DNA of 64,000 bases, from the NCBI RefSeq assembly GCF_932274485.2, contig NC_065882.2:30770890-30834889 (forward strand), read 5' to 3'. A model generated the notes under the pieces. That model was not told the DNA's origin, did not search any database, and worked only from the letters and a program-made list of their open reading frames with translations. Of this stretch, positions 46,320 to 58,550 are shown in pieces. The stretch is from Patella vulgata (Eukaryota; Mollusca; Gastropoda; Patellidae). A program made the translations under genes and the position numbers. Each line of letters starts with the position of its first letter. Position 1 is the stretch's first letter.

Positions 46320-48228
46320 ACATGGGTTACTTGTGGGATTTTTGGTCACTTTCGGGGTGCACCGCGGAAGTGATGATGTGAAAGTGCGTTTAAATGATAT
46401 TTGTGGGCTGCTGAAAGAATATGGGAAAATCACCCCTCAAATATTACGGACGAAATTTAAATCTGACAATCTGAACGGACGGATTAGTTATTACCGTGAG
46501 TCTCGGCTCAAAATTGGAGTTATCTCTCTTAAACGACTTGTTAATCAAGACTATTGATCTATACATGCGCAGTAGAATGAAGCGCGAGTACAGCTAGCCT
46601 CAATCATTCAGACAAGTAAATTTCGTACGTTGAAGACTATGGAGTTCTGGGTGTCCGAGACTAGAGTACTACACGTGGGGTATTTCCGGTATTTCCTCCG
46701 TCGTCATTTTTTTAGTTAGCAGAATCACGTGGTAGATCTACAAGAGTAATAGTTTTGGATAAGTTAAGAGAGAGGTAATATATTTTGTTTAACAATGCAT
46801 GTCTTTTTGAACATGAATTAATGTTTTTCCACCCTGATATGCCAAAGCCTGTCGTGGCCAATTCACCTCACAATAATTTTTCCTGACACTCAGTTGAGAA
46901 GGGGTTGGCATTTTTGACTGACCCAATTAATGATTAATCAATTATACATAGAAATTGTGGAATATTACCAAACATTATATATGTATTTGCTAACAGAGGT
47001 AAGTTCTTTTGGCAGCTAATTTATGAATATCTATGGTGAAATATCTCAAATTATTTTAACTGTTGTTTAATATTGTGTATTCACAGCCAGTGCTTATGGG
47101 GTGTCATATCCGTTTTTCTGGGTTGTCCTAAATGTAGCAATGCAAAAGCTTTTTTATATTTTTGAATCTGACTAAAACTGAATATTTACTAGCATTCCAG
47201 CCCCCTTCCCATTTAAAGATGGGTTCCCGCGTACAAACTGGGTGATTTAATGGTACAATGTATATATGGACTAAAAACATATTCAAACTAATTAATTTGT
47301 CATAATTATGCTTCAAATCCTTCTCAAACATTGTAATTGCGAAGTAATGCCCTGCTATTAAAATTCGATCAAACCAGGTTATGTTTACGTCACGTCTTGG
47401 AAATGTGAGGAGAATTCATTGCATACATAAGACGATTTTGTCTTTAATCACTTACTATTTATTACAAATATTGAATCCTAATTAAATTCTCGGATTATCA
47501 TTTTTTATCTCAGAAAGTGTTGTACGCCAAACTCTTCATAAAATTTATCATCTTGTACATCAAGTGCTCAATGTTCGCGTGTGACCGTTGACATTCTTAA
47601 TGTCGGGCTGTTGATTAGGGGAACCCTTACATTTTTGTCCTGTATACGCTCCATGAGTTTTTCGGGGAATCCAGTATTTTTCTAGTAAGATTGGATATCT
47701 CTACTTTCCATATACCAAAATTGCCATACTTTTATTGGAAATAACCACCCCATAAATACTTTTCTGGGAACCCATCTTTAAGAAACCAAAAAAAATTAAA
47801 AAATCGGTTAAGAAATAAAAAAGTTGTTGCACTTTTGAGACCCTAAATTAATGGATGTCAGTATACACTTTTTTTTTAAAAATATGCCAAAAAAGTGACC
47901 AAAGACCATTTCTCAGCAACTATTAAAGATATTGGCATCAAATTTTCAGGAAATATCCTTCCGACCATTAACTATCTATTGGAATTTTTAAATTTGGGCT
48001 ATATAATTTATTTTGATATGGGGTCTGCAACATGGATAAAAAACCCAAATTTGGTTAATTTGCGTTGAAGACTTTTAAGATTAAATTCACATATGGTGGA
48101 CCTCAAATTTTGGGTATTGCTTTATGCCGGCAGAATTAATCAAACTTCCTAGACTGCTCCTAGATTTGTAGGTATCTAGGGATCTTTATTGTTCGCCGCT
48201 AATCCGTACATATGACCTTGTTTTTCAT
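46320..48228. other. Unassigned interior of the second insertion
   Basis: AT-rich sequence. A 29-base stretch at about 47126-47155 (TAGCAATGCAAAAGCT) recurs inverted at about 56152-56185, so the two sides of the CACTA-like element may share an older repeat. No domain-bearing frame is seen. Confidence 0.4.
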
Positions 48229-48565
48229 TCAACTTATCATTGTCAGGTTCTCTGATCCGCAAAACAAAGTGAATTCTGGGGATGGAGCACTGGACATCCC
48301 ATACTCATCTAGCCCATTCTCTTTTCTGGCTATGACAACAAGTGACAACATAGTCATTCGGATAGAATAAAAAACTGATGTCCCATGTGCGCATAAAATA
48401 AACCCCGGCAGTTGGAATTCGAAATAAGAGTAGGCTGTTGTGTCGCTGTTTTGGCAAAGTTTCCCCTCATAGCACACTACAATGGCGTGTTCCCCCCTAC
48501 CCACGCCCCCGCCCTCTTCATTAGCCCAGTAACAGTAGAACATTAAACCCCATTTCATTTTCTTG
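48229..48565 (+). repeat. SINE (family SA), degenerate
   Basis: Shares CAGTTGGAATTCGA, AGAGTAGGC and the tail ATTAAACCCCATTTCATTTT with the SINE at 20413. The first half is strongly diverged. The - strand frame over it is not a gene. Confidence 0.7.
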
Positions 48566-49514
48566 TATCAGATTCCATATGGCTGTCATTTGATCACCAA
48601 CAAAAGAGAAAGTAATCTAAGAGATAATTTTTTAAAAAATTTAATTTTAGTGAAATGTTATTAGAATTAATAATATATTGTAACAATACAAGAGAAAGAA
48701 TTCAAACCGTGCACCAGACTTTATACCCCTAAAAAGTGCACTTGAAAATTGTGCCTCAGAATCGGCCTACTGTTAGCAAAAGGGAAACTTGGTTTGACAC
48801 GTTCACAATAACAAGAAAGCTGCTCACTAGGGATTTGGTATCGTTTAGAACGGGGTTTTTAGCGCTGGAAAGTATGCATAGAGTTTACTTTTAAAACATC
48901 GTTCAATAATTGATAAAAATCGTTTAAGAATTACATAAATGGTTTAGTTAGTACTATGGCTTAGTTTATTGGTAACGGGTTTAGTTTCTCCGAGAGTTGT
49001 TTAAAAATGGCCGACCCGTTCACTTATCTACGACGTTTACTTATTAGACGAGCCGTCTGCTTTCCCGAGATACGTTGAAAAATCAACACACCGTTTACTT
49101 ATCTACGGCCTTTACTTATTAGACGAGTCGTTTAACTTCCCGAGATACGTTGAAAAATCAACACACGATTAATTTATCTACGGCGTTGAAAAATTAGATG
49201 AACCTTTTAATTTCCCGCGAGCTGTTTATCCGATCGGTTAATTTTGATTTTGATTATTTACATATGAAGTACGAATAAAAAAGGAGAATATAAAAAATGC
49301 ACACTCATAGATGATCATCTTACCGTGGTCGTAGTATTATATATTATCCATTATCCTATAAACTTAGTATTCCACCATTGACAAATAAATCAAAAATCGG
49401 TAAATCACGTCCCAGGTAATTATACAATTGGAAATCGGTAAATCACATCCCAGGTAATGTATCGTTGTTGTTGTTAGTTAGTTGTATTTTACGTCCGCTT
49501 CCACCGAGGTGATA

Positions 49515-49890
49515 TCACAAATAAATTAACTAGTCTTTCATATGTACACGTGGTCATAAGTCAAGGTCACAATAGCAGTGCCACAATCTCGCGAGACTGT
49601 ACATTAGACTGGCGCCAAAAAAAGTCACCGTCAATCTCTATAGACAAGCTGTCGCCCATTTTAAGACAGTGTAATTACTTGAATGGGGACCCCTGTGCAA
49701 TTTAGTTGATTATTGGGTAATACGTCGAGTCCATGATGTATTTTGGCAAGTGTTTAAGCTGTCAATATGTAATTATAAAATACCTTTTTTATAAAGAAGA
49801 TAAATGATGTTAGACATCATAAACTAACAAACAATACGAGTATACTTTATTACAAAAACATCGGTGAACTAATCTAAAATCATAACGGCA
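49515..49890. other. Loop sequence left of the LINE
   Basis: About 375 bases between the left arm and the 5'-truncated LINE. No coding potential or terminal repeats recognised. Confidence 0.4.
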
Positions 49891-49892
49891 GT

Positions 49893-50703
49893 GTGGGGGG
49901 AGTCATGCAGCGACTGACTGCAGGGCGGGCATTCAAAAAAAATGTTCGAACTGTAAAGTGTGGGGGGAGTCATGCAGCGACTGACTGCAGGGCGGGCATT
50001 CAAAAAAAATGTTCGAACTGTAAAGGCGGTCACGCAGCGAACTCTCCTGAATGTCCGAAAATCCAGAACACCAAGGAAACTCTAAAGATCCAGGTAAAAG
50101 AGAAAGTAAGTTTCAATGAAGCCTCATTGATGCTGAAAAAGAAGGAAGGGAGAACAAAAGATGTCAGGAATAGGGCTCCGGTTGCAAAACCAATTCCGGG
50201 GCCGATTCCATCGACATCCCAAACAACGCCGAAAAAAACCCACCACGGCACCCAACCAAAAAGACAAACCAACACCAAAGAATAAGACCAAATCCAAGAA
50301 GGAAGAGGAACCGAAAACGAATGTTCATGAATCACACTTCATTCCTAAATTTAAAACGGAAAGTGGCTTCATGAACTTCATGATCGAGTTCCTCCAGGTG
50401 GCCGTGTCCAATGAGGACCAAACTACCAAGATGACAAACCTACTCGGCAAAATAAGGACACACATGGTCAACCCCGATGTCCTGTGTGTCATGATTAATT
50501 CAATCAACACGGTAAAAAAAAGATCAAGAGAAGAAGAAACCACAAAAGGCGATCAAACGGCAAACCTCGCACTCCGTAGAAGGATATCTCATGTTCATCA
50601 CTACAGCACTGGCGATATGCCCAGTTGCTTGCCGGTTTTAACACCAAAGACGAACACTAATGAGGTACCTCCTATGGAATGTGAAACGCCAATTGACCAA
50701 TAA
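49893..50703 (+). pseudogene. ORF1 (gag-like) C-terminal part of the I-group LINE
   Basis: Keeps the end of one CCHC knuckle (CGGSHAATDC) and the next (CSNCKGGHAANSPEC), followed by a lysine/proline-rich linker and a C-terminal domain (FIPKFKTESGFMNFMIEFL ...) ending at 50703. The frame changes once near 50280. Residues before the knuckles are lost to 5' truncation and the 67-base duplication. The ORF2 start codon at 50742 is 38 bases after the stop, a common LINE spacing. Confidence 0.8.
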
Positions 50704-50741
50704 ATAGACAAGACAGAGAGGCATCCATCCGGACAGTCATC

Positions 50742-53700
50742 ATGGCGGGCCAGGTAAAAGTTCTACAACTAAACGTTAATGGACTGGCCCCCAGATGTGC
50801 TGAGCCGAGAAAATACATCACCCGCAACCCCAAAGATGTAATATGCCTCCAAGAAACCAAGCTACTACCAACCAAGAACGACATCTACTTGCCCGGATAC
50901 ACTTGTCAGAGAAGGGACAGACCGGGCAGCACGACACGTGGCGGTGGTCTTGCCATCTACGTCAGTGATAACTTAAATTATATTTCTGTTTCGCTGGACG
51001 TAGAGGACCCTCTAGAAGCAATGGGCATAGCCATCACATTGAGCAATAATACAAAATTGACAATAGTGAATGTCTATGTACATGTACCCCCAGATGTCAC
51101 GAGAAAACCAGTTGACTTCCAGTCACTTCTCGACCAGCTTCCGCAGGGCGAATTTGTGTTTTGCGGGGATTTCAACGCAAACCATGTCCTGTGGGGGTCA
51201 CCGAGGAATGACTGTCGGGGGATTAGCCTATGCTCAATAATAGAAGAGAACGACCTATGCGTACTGAACGACGAGAACCCTACTTTTGTTGGAGGAAATG
51301 CCTCACCTTCACATCTGGATCTCACGCTCTGTACGCTTGGTATGGCAACCCGCTGCGACTGGCAAGTACACGAAGATGAAACACTTGGCAGCGACCATCT
51401 ACTGATAGAACTCTGCATCCAATGTGAAACAACCAGGGAAGTCTATAACGGGAAACCCAATTGGAAAATAAAAGAGGCTGATTGGGCTAACTTCCGTGTA
51501 GGCTGCCTTGGGTGGAAAGAAGACATCATCGATGCCAACATCGACGTGTACGCAGCCAACATCACGGGTGCTATTATAGGTGCCGCAGACGACTCCATTC
51601 CCAAGACTTCTGGAGGGCAATCAAGGATTAGAAAACCTTGGTGGTCACCAGAATGTCAGAAGGCGGTTAACGAAAGAAAGAAGGCACTACGCCTACGGAA
51701 ACGCCACTACAATGAAGTCAATCACCAAAACTACCTGAAGTTGAAATACGTCGCAAGAGACACCATCCGGAAGGCACAAAGCGGACACTGGATGACATTC
51801 TGTAATGCGTTGAATCAAAACACGCAAACAGGTGCCGTCTGGAAGAAGCTGAACGCCATGAACGGGAAGCGCAGATCATTCAACATACCAAACCTAAAGA
51901 ATGGAGATGAGTACGTTACCAACGGCAATGAAAAGGCAGATCTACTTGCAAAAGCTTTGCTGATGCAAGCAGGGACGAAAACCAATCACCAGAGTTTCTG
52001 AAGAGAAAGGAAATGTTTTACTCACAGCACCCTTCATTAGAAATTGAACCTAATGAAGGAGCTAAACCAATCAATCTACCCTTCTCTGAGGAGGAGTTAA
52101 ATAAGGCTCTTTCCCTCAAGAAGGATAGTGCGGCTGGTGAGGACAAAGTAAAGTACTCGATGCTCATACATCTGCCTAGAAATGCCAAAAGGATACTACT
52201 AAACTTCTTCAACACATCCTGGCTGGCAGGAGAGGTACCTAAAGAATGGCGGAAAGCCAACGTCATCCCTCTTCCAAAACCAGGTAAAGAGAGAACAAAG
52301 GCAGAGTCCTATCGACCAGTAAGTTTGACATCCACACTGTGCAAAACCTTGGAAACAATGGTTAACATACGACTACAGTTCTATCTGGAGAGCAACCGAC
52401 TGATCGACGAAAATCAAAGCGGGTTCAGGAAAGGGCGTTCAACAACGGACCACTTGGTGAGACTACAGCAAGTCATGTCGCAGGCACTCCTCTCTGGGAA
52501 CCTGTTATGTGTCGTGTTCGTAGATTTAACGGGCTGCTCTTCAAGTTAGGACGTATTGGTATAACGGGCATAATGTTTCGGTGGATCAAAGGCTTTCTGA
52601 GCGATAGAAAAATACAGGTGAATGTTGGCAGATTCCTGAGTGCCGGGCAAACATTAGAAAATGGCACGCCTCAGGGATCGGTTATCAGTCCCACTCTCTT
52701 CAATATCATGATCAACGACATACAGAAATCGTCCTACCTCGACGCCAAAACTGAGTTAGCTAAATTTGCTGATGACAGTACCATATGGAGGAAAGGGAGG
52801 AACTTCTGTGAACTACAAAAGAAAATGCAGAAGGCCTTAGACAAATTCATGGCATGGGCAAACGATTGGGGATTCAAAGTCTCGGAGAAGATAAGCAGAA
52901 TGACTCTGTGTATGAACGGGAAAACCATCGAGTTTAAAAACCAAACCAAGTTCCTTGGCGTAATCTTTGACCGAAGGCTGACCTGGAAACCGCACATCGA
53001 CGAGACTGTAGATAGATGCACCAAAATCCTAAACTTAACGAGGAAAATAACGGGCAGCACTTGGGGAGCCAACAGAGTCACACTAATGATGGTGTATCGT
53101 GCTCTAATACGATCTGTATTAGACTACGGCTCTCTGGCCTTCATGAACTGCGCGCCATTACTCTTAAGGAAGCTTGACACCATCCAATACAAAGCTCTGT
53201 GTATTGCGACTGGCGTAGGGCAAGGGACTGGGAGAGAGGTACTACTGCAGGAAGTCGGGGAGTTGCCCCTATCCCTAAGAAGAAAAGAACTAGCAACAAG
53301 GTACTGGGCTAAGATCTCGCAACTGGGCGAAAGATCCCCAACCTTTGTCAGTCTAAAAAATACAAGATATGTGAGAAATCCTAGAAAGAAAAGCTTCGGC
53401 CAGGGTATCAGGGAAACAATCAAGGAACTGCGACTGGGGGAGCTTGTGATAAATGAACACGACCCCCCCCCAGTGATCGCCCCTTGGACGCTCCCTATAC
53501 CGCCGGTTAATCTAGATCTACTACAGAAAACAGACAAGAAAAACAACCCCACTGCTGCACATGCTTTCTCTCTAGAACACCTGGAAGACAACTGGCCGTC
53601 TGATGACTGGGACCATGTGTACACGGATGGCTCACGCAATCCAGAAAGGGGCACCAGCTCGTTTGGAATATACCTGCCAAACGGGGAACAGGGAATAAGC

Positions 53701-54456
53701 AGGAAACTGCCCAATAACTGTTCGGTGTACACTGCAGAGCTTGTGGCAATTTGTGACGCTATATCATGGATTTCCCATCAAAAGACTAGTAAGTTCGTCA
53801 TTCAAAGCGACTCTCTGAGCAGTCTGATTTCAATCCAAAATGACAACTCGGACTCAAGACCAGAAGTCATTTTGGAAATCAGGCAGCTGTACCAGAGGGT
53901 TTTAGAGAAGGGAAGCAAAGTAGTACTCGTGTGGATTCCATCACATGTCAATATTAGAGGAAACGAGGAGGCAGATCGACTTGCCAATGAAGGTCTCAAG
54001 GACACAGCACCACTCCGCACCATAGACTACAGCACCACGGAAATCTACAGTATGGTCAAAAGACACGTCAATTCAATCTGGGAATTAAATCTCGTTGAAC
54101 TTGACACATACAGATTCCGACTGGATGACAAGATCTACACAAAGACAACACTCAATCACCCTAGAAGAGATATTTGTAGACTTATATCGAAGCTAAGGGT
54201 GAAAGAGCGGCTGCGAGACTACAAACACCAAGTCATCATCTGTGAGTGCGGAGAAGAATGTACCGCCAACCATGTCCTGGTAGACTGTGAGGTATACGAG
54301 GAGGAGAGAAGGGAACTAGTGAGAACAATGGAGACCAACAACATACCATTCAACACTAAGAACCTACTCTTCCCGAGACCAGATCTGAAACTGCAAATCT
54401 TCGAACAAATCCACGCCCTAATGGACACAGTTGGACTAAGTAGATTAGTGAAGTAA
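50742..54456 (+). pseudogene. ORF2 of the I-group LINE: endonuclease, RT, RNase H
   Basis: The MAGQVKVLQLNVNGL start is the first strand of the AP endonuclease; GDFNANHVLWGS and GSDHLLIELC are its catalytic blocks. The RT follows with VIPLPKPGKE, SYRPVSLTS, GFRKGRSTTDHL, GTPQGSVISPTLF and the catalytic FADDSTIW (near 52768). RNase H begins near 53610 (VYTDGSRNPERG, AELVAI, SDSLSSL). The C-terminus ends in a CECGEECTANHVLVDC zinc segment and a stop at 54456. Two frameshifts, near 51995 and 52530, split an otherwise open frame of about 1240 residues, the usual length. Confidence 0.88.
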
Positions 54457-54880
54457 GAGGGGGTCACGGTTAGACGGGCCCGACATCTAAACACTAAACT
54501 ACATAGGGGATTTATACCAAACTGGCAGGATAGTGGAGTAAGGGGGAGTCACGATCAGACGGACTCGGCATCTAAACACTATTCCACCAAAAACAGACAC
54601 CAAACCTACAGAGTGGGATAGTGGAGTAAGGGGAGGTTACGATAAGACGGGCCTGGCACCTAAACACAAACCCCACAAAGATGACATCTACCAAACTAGC
54701 AGGATAGTGGAGTAAGGGGGAGTTACGGTCAGACGAACTTGGCACCTAAACACTATTCCGCTAATAAAACTGATACCAAACCCAGAGAGTGGGACAGTGG
54801 AGTAAGGGGAGGCCACGATAAGACGGGCCTGGCACCTAAACACTAACCCCAAACGATGACATCTACCAATCCAGAAGCAG
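54445..54880 (+). repeat. Five-copy tandem repeat of about 86 bases in the LINE 3' UTR
   Basis: Units starting TAGTGGAGTAAGG and containing AGACGGGCCTGGCACC and CTAAACACTA begin at 54445, 54531, 54619, 54715 and 54795. The first unit overlaps the last codons of ORF2 and its stop, so the array seems to have grown out of the ORF end. Alternate units are more alike, pointing to a two-unit higher order. Confidence 0.85.
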
Positions 54881-55758
54881 ACGAGATCATCTACCAAACG
54901 ATATGTTTTGTATTAAATAAAGGGAAGAACTTCCCACTAAACCAAATCCATGGCCTAAGGCCAAATGGAAAGATTGCAAAATCATATTCTAAAAAACAGG
55001 AATCAGCTTCGGCTCTCCTATGTCTTGTCTGCGATATCATTTATGTGGAAGCAGACGTTAAATACCAAGAACGAATGAACGGACAAAAAATACAACTAAC
55101 TAACAACAACAACGATACATTACCTGGGATGTGATTTACCGATTTCCAATTGTATAATTACCTGGGACATGATTTACCGATTTTTGATTTATTTGTCAAT
55201 GGTGGAATACTAAGTTTATAGGATAATGGATAATACATGTATATAATACTACGACCACGGTAAGATGATCATCTATGAGTGTGCATTTTTTATATTCTCC
55301 TTTTTTATTCGTACTTCATATGTAAATAATCGTAATCAAAATTAACCGATCAGATAAACGGCTCGCGGGAAATTAAAAGGTTCATCTAATTTTTCAACGC
55401 CTTAAATAAATTAATCGTGTGTTGATTTTTCAACGTATCTCGGGAAGGTAAACGACTTGTCTAATAAGTAAAGGCCATAGATAAGTAAACGGTGTGTTGA
55501 TTTTTCAACGTATCTCGGGAAAGCAGACGGCTCGTCTAATAAGTAAACGTCGTAGATAAGTGAATGGGTCGGCCATTTTTAAACGACTCTCGGAGAAACT
55601 AAACCCGTTACCAATAAACTAAGCCATAGTACTAACTAAACCATTTATGTAATTCTTAAACGATTTTTATCAATTATCGAACGGTGTTTTAAAAGTAAAC
55701 TCTATGCATACTTTTCAGCGCTAAAAACCTTGTTCTAAACGATACCAAATCCCTAGTG

Positions 55759-56277
55759 TGCTGTTATCTTATCTTTTCTTCCACATGATTTGTTTTCCTG
55801 AGCTCTGGCACTAGTTCCAACGGTTGGTGAATGAAATACAGGTCAATATAACTAGAAAAAGGGTCATTTTGTGAGAAAATACATTTACTTTCAGTGACGA
55901 GCGTCGTTTTTGCCTTTTTCTGATAATTTTATTTTTTCAAAATATAAAAAATCAGTCGTAAATACGTTTCTGAATGGTTTCTGAATGTCCAAACCATGCT
56001 CACCACAAACTCTGTTTTTTTCCTCTTCACGAAAAGTAAAAAGTCATCGGTGTTGGTGGTCGTACACCTTCCCGAAGTCGCGGAACAAAAATGACAGATT
56101 TTACGGTCAGATTTTTTGACAGTGATAAAAAATAGTATCAGTGGCGCCCCTAGCGAGCTTTTGCATTGCTACTAAATGCAACCTCCAATGTTTTACCTAT
56201 AATATTGTGAAAGTTACATATATTATGTCAGTGTCAAGTTGTTCAATTTTCTGAATAAAGATTTAATTTTTTGTAGG
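55759..56277. other. Unassigned sequence
   Basis: No gene or terminal repeat recognised apart from the inverted match near 56152-56185 to about 47126-47155. Confidence 0.4.
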
Positions 56278-57320
56278 TAATGGGGTAGTTCGAGCATATG
56301 ATTCTCTATCAGAATCTTGCAAAAATGCGGTCCTGAAATCACCAGAGAAAATAACTAGTACAAACTTGCGCAAATACATGGCAACCATAACCCAGGTATT
56401 GTATCATTTAGTTACTCATTAATATGCCTCACACCGAAGGTATTCATTGAGTTGATTGACTCTTTGATGGGTTAATTAATCAACGATTAATAATTACCTC
56501 TTTGTAATCGGCCGAAAATAAATAGATTGATATATGACAGTGGCCGGTTCATTGTTTTACCAATCGGCTTAATTAATTCTTTGAAAATCGGCCGAAAGTA
56601 GATTGATATGATGCCATAGTGGCCGGTTCATTGTTTTACCAATCAGCTAGATTAAAGATCAATCGACTTAAGCCGACAAAAAACAGCCGATTAAGATCCC
56701 TGGTTGGGAGGTAACAAAACATACACCTGAATAATTGATTTTCTTGTTGAAGTTGTCTTCATACATAAAGATCTCTGAAAACCAAATCTGAAATAAATTT
56801 CATTTTGAACAAATATGACATGAAAAGCAGAGTATGCTTGCTCTTTCTTGAACACCATGTCCCTTTTCACTGGTTTGTGTCACGTACAGAAAGTCACATT
56901 TAATATAATTTCTCAGTTCTGCCAATGTTGGAATAGATTTTTTATTTGATTGCCATTTTCAGTCAACCACCTACTTAAATTTATATCTTCTTGGTAAACA
57001 GCTGAAAACATTAGGTGAAGCTATTGTGAATGGATTGACTTCTAATGTTCAATAAAAAATTTTACTTATAGATATTGCTGCAGATGAAAATACTGATGAT
57101 GAGAATTTTATATATAACATTGAACCGGAGGATTTTATAGACCTGATTGAACTAACTACAAAGTGACGCAAATGTAATGATAGAACCAAATCGACAAAAG
57201 AAGAGAAAGAAGAAATAAGAACAACTTTTAAACCCTATTTTGAAAAAAAAATAAGACCAAAACCAGCGGCTTGCAAAAAAGCCATCGAACTGAGTCGGAA
57301 AAAAATGGCTTAATTTGTAA
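56278..57320 (+). pseudogene. Exon-like remnants of a tyrosine-recombinase-like gene
   Basis: A 119-base segment at 56278-56396 is preceded by TTTTTTGTAG and followed by GTATTG, and reads without a stop as GNGVVRAYDSLSESCKNAVL ... ITSTNLRKYMATITQ. The TSTxLRK motif recalls the arginine box of a family of metazoan proteins derived from tyrosine recombinases (Crypton-like). Further on, DIAADENTDDENF (after TTATAG, near 57075) and FKPYFEKKIRPKPAACKKAI (near 57230) resemble the C-terminal part of such proteins. The expected GH and tyrosine boxes are missing. It lies in the second insertion and could be captured gene material; family assignment is tentative. Confidence 0.4.
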
Positions 57321-57394
57321 GCGCTCAAAAGAAACCTTGAAAAAAAAATTATTCCGGATGATTGACAAAATTAATAAAATGTAACAGAAATTTC

Positions 57395-57580
57395 ATACCT
57401 CTGGAGGTCACAATTATTATCCGATTTAAACAAATGTCTGATTATATCACCAAAGAAATTGGTTCCTTTTGATATTTGCACATTTCCAATCGTAGCTTCC
57501 TGAATTATGGCCCCTGGTTGTACGAAAAATCTCCTTTTTTAGCCTGTGCTTCCGCTGGAGGTCACAATTATAATATTGAA
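57395..57580 (+). repeat. Degenerate H1 core repeat
   Basis: Matches the H1 core (CTGGAGGTCACAATTATTAT, TTCCTGAATTATGGCCCCTG, GTACGAAAAATC) at low identity and has no termini. Confidence 0.65.
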
Positions 57581-57989
57581 AAAAATAACAAAAAATATGC
57601 CCGATTTTGACTCGGGTATGATCTAAACTCCAGCAAAATCATGCTAATAAAAATGAGTTATATTGAAATATATATTATTTTGAGTTTGTCTTTTACCATG
57701 CAGAAGAGTATACATACATGTACATGTACATGTATCATCACATTGGCAAAATCATGCTGATTAGTGAGTGCTAGAAATAGATACAAATATGATCAAGCAG
57801 GATATATTAATGGCAACTTGATTATGATTTTGATTACTATCAGATGGTTTGACTAAAATGTTAGCTGTACTATCATCAAATATATTTTAGTGTGCTACTT
57901 TCTCCGAAATTAAAGTTGCTTTTTCAACTAAATTATGGGGTGCTAACCAACCCTATTTGGGGTTTTCCCTATTTGTCACCTTTTGCACT

Positions 57990-58550
57990 GATATCCTGCC
58001 TGGGGACCGTGGTGGAACAAGACATGCAACATTGACATGCACGTAAAAGATCCCTTGACAGTTGGAATTTGATATGAGGCCATAGTGCTGTCTAGTCGTT
58101 CGGATGGGCTAAAAAATCAAGGTCCTGTGTAAACATTGGCATGCACGTAATAGATCCCTCAACAGTTGGAATTTGATATAAGAGTGGGCTGCTGTCTAGG
58201 CTGGCTAGCAGCCCAAAATTTTAATGTACCCTTGCAGTAGAAAGTACGAAGGCACAGCAAGAATCTCAAGGCGATAGTCCCATGGGAAGGTTAAAAAATA
58301 TGGACTTATTTCGGTCAAATATTGGGCATGAACGTGAAAGAACCTTGACAGTTGGAATTTGATATTAGAGTAGGCCGTAGTGTTGTCTAGTTGTTTGGAT
58401 GGGACAACAAAAGCAAGGTCCCGCGTACACATTGGCATGCATGTAAAAGATCCCTTGACAGTTGGAATTTGATATTAGAGTAGGCCCTAGTGCTGTCTAG
58501 TCGTTCGGATGGGACGAAAAACCAAGGTACCGCATACACATTGGATTTTT
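57990..58550 (+). repeat. Tandem amplification of the SINE central block
   Basis: Four or five units of the SA-SINE centre (CTAGTCGTTCGGATGGGA, then CACATTGGCATGCACGTAAA and GATCCCTTGACAGTTGGAAT) follow one another head to tail with a basic period of about 115-130 bases, without tRNA head or tail. Units join at a short shared GCTGTC, which may have seeded the duplication. Confidence 0.75.

Larger units (their letters stand above)
49891..55095 (+). mobile_element. I-group LINE with RNase H, 5'-truncated
   Basis: Starts within ORF1 zinc knuckles, then a full-length ORF2 (endonuclease, RT, RNase H), then a 3' UTR with tandem repeats and a tail GTCTTGTCTGCGATATCATT ... GCAGACGTTAAATACC that resembles the tail of the SB SINE at 25545. 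A 67-base tandem duplication marks the truncated start (49891 and 49958). Few frameshifts and long open frames mean it is much younger than the I-group LINE at 21360. Confidence 0.88.
48825..55758. mobile_element. CACTA-like fold-back element, arms of about 690 bases, with a LINE inside
   Basis: The left arm (48825 to about 49512) and right arm (about 55075-55758) are inverted copies with small differences. The tips read CACTAGGGATTTGG, matching the CACTA superfamily signature, and TGCT flanks both sides (48821-48824, 55759-55762), within the 2-4 base range reported for that superfamily. A subterminal unit of about 80 bases (GAGATACGTTGAAAAATCAA, TTACTTATTAGACGAG) is repeated two to three times in each arm. 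No transposase is present; the centre holds an I-group LINE. Confidence 0.7.

Noticed and set aside
46146-46557. Frames near 46146-46557 as a small gene
   Set aside because: They begin in the Helitron-like 5' end and its GTCC microsatellite; the remaining 60 residues match no domain I recognise.
48825-55758. A Polinton or other large self-synthesising element because of the long inverted ends
   Set aside because: There is no polymerase, integrase or capsid frame; the centre is an I-group LINE, the tips are CACTA-like and the flanking duplication is 4 bases instead of 6.
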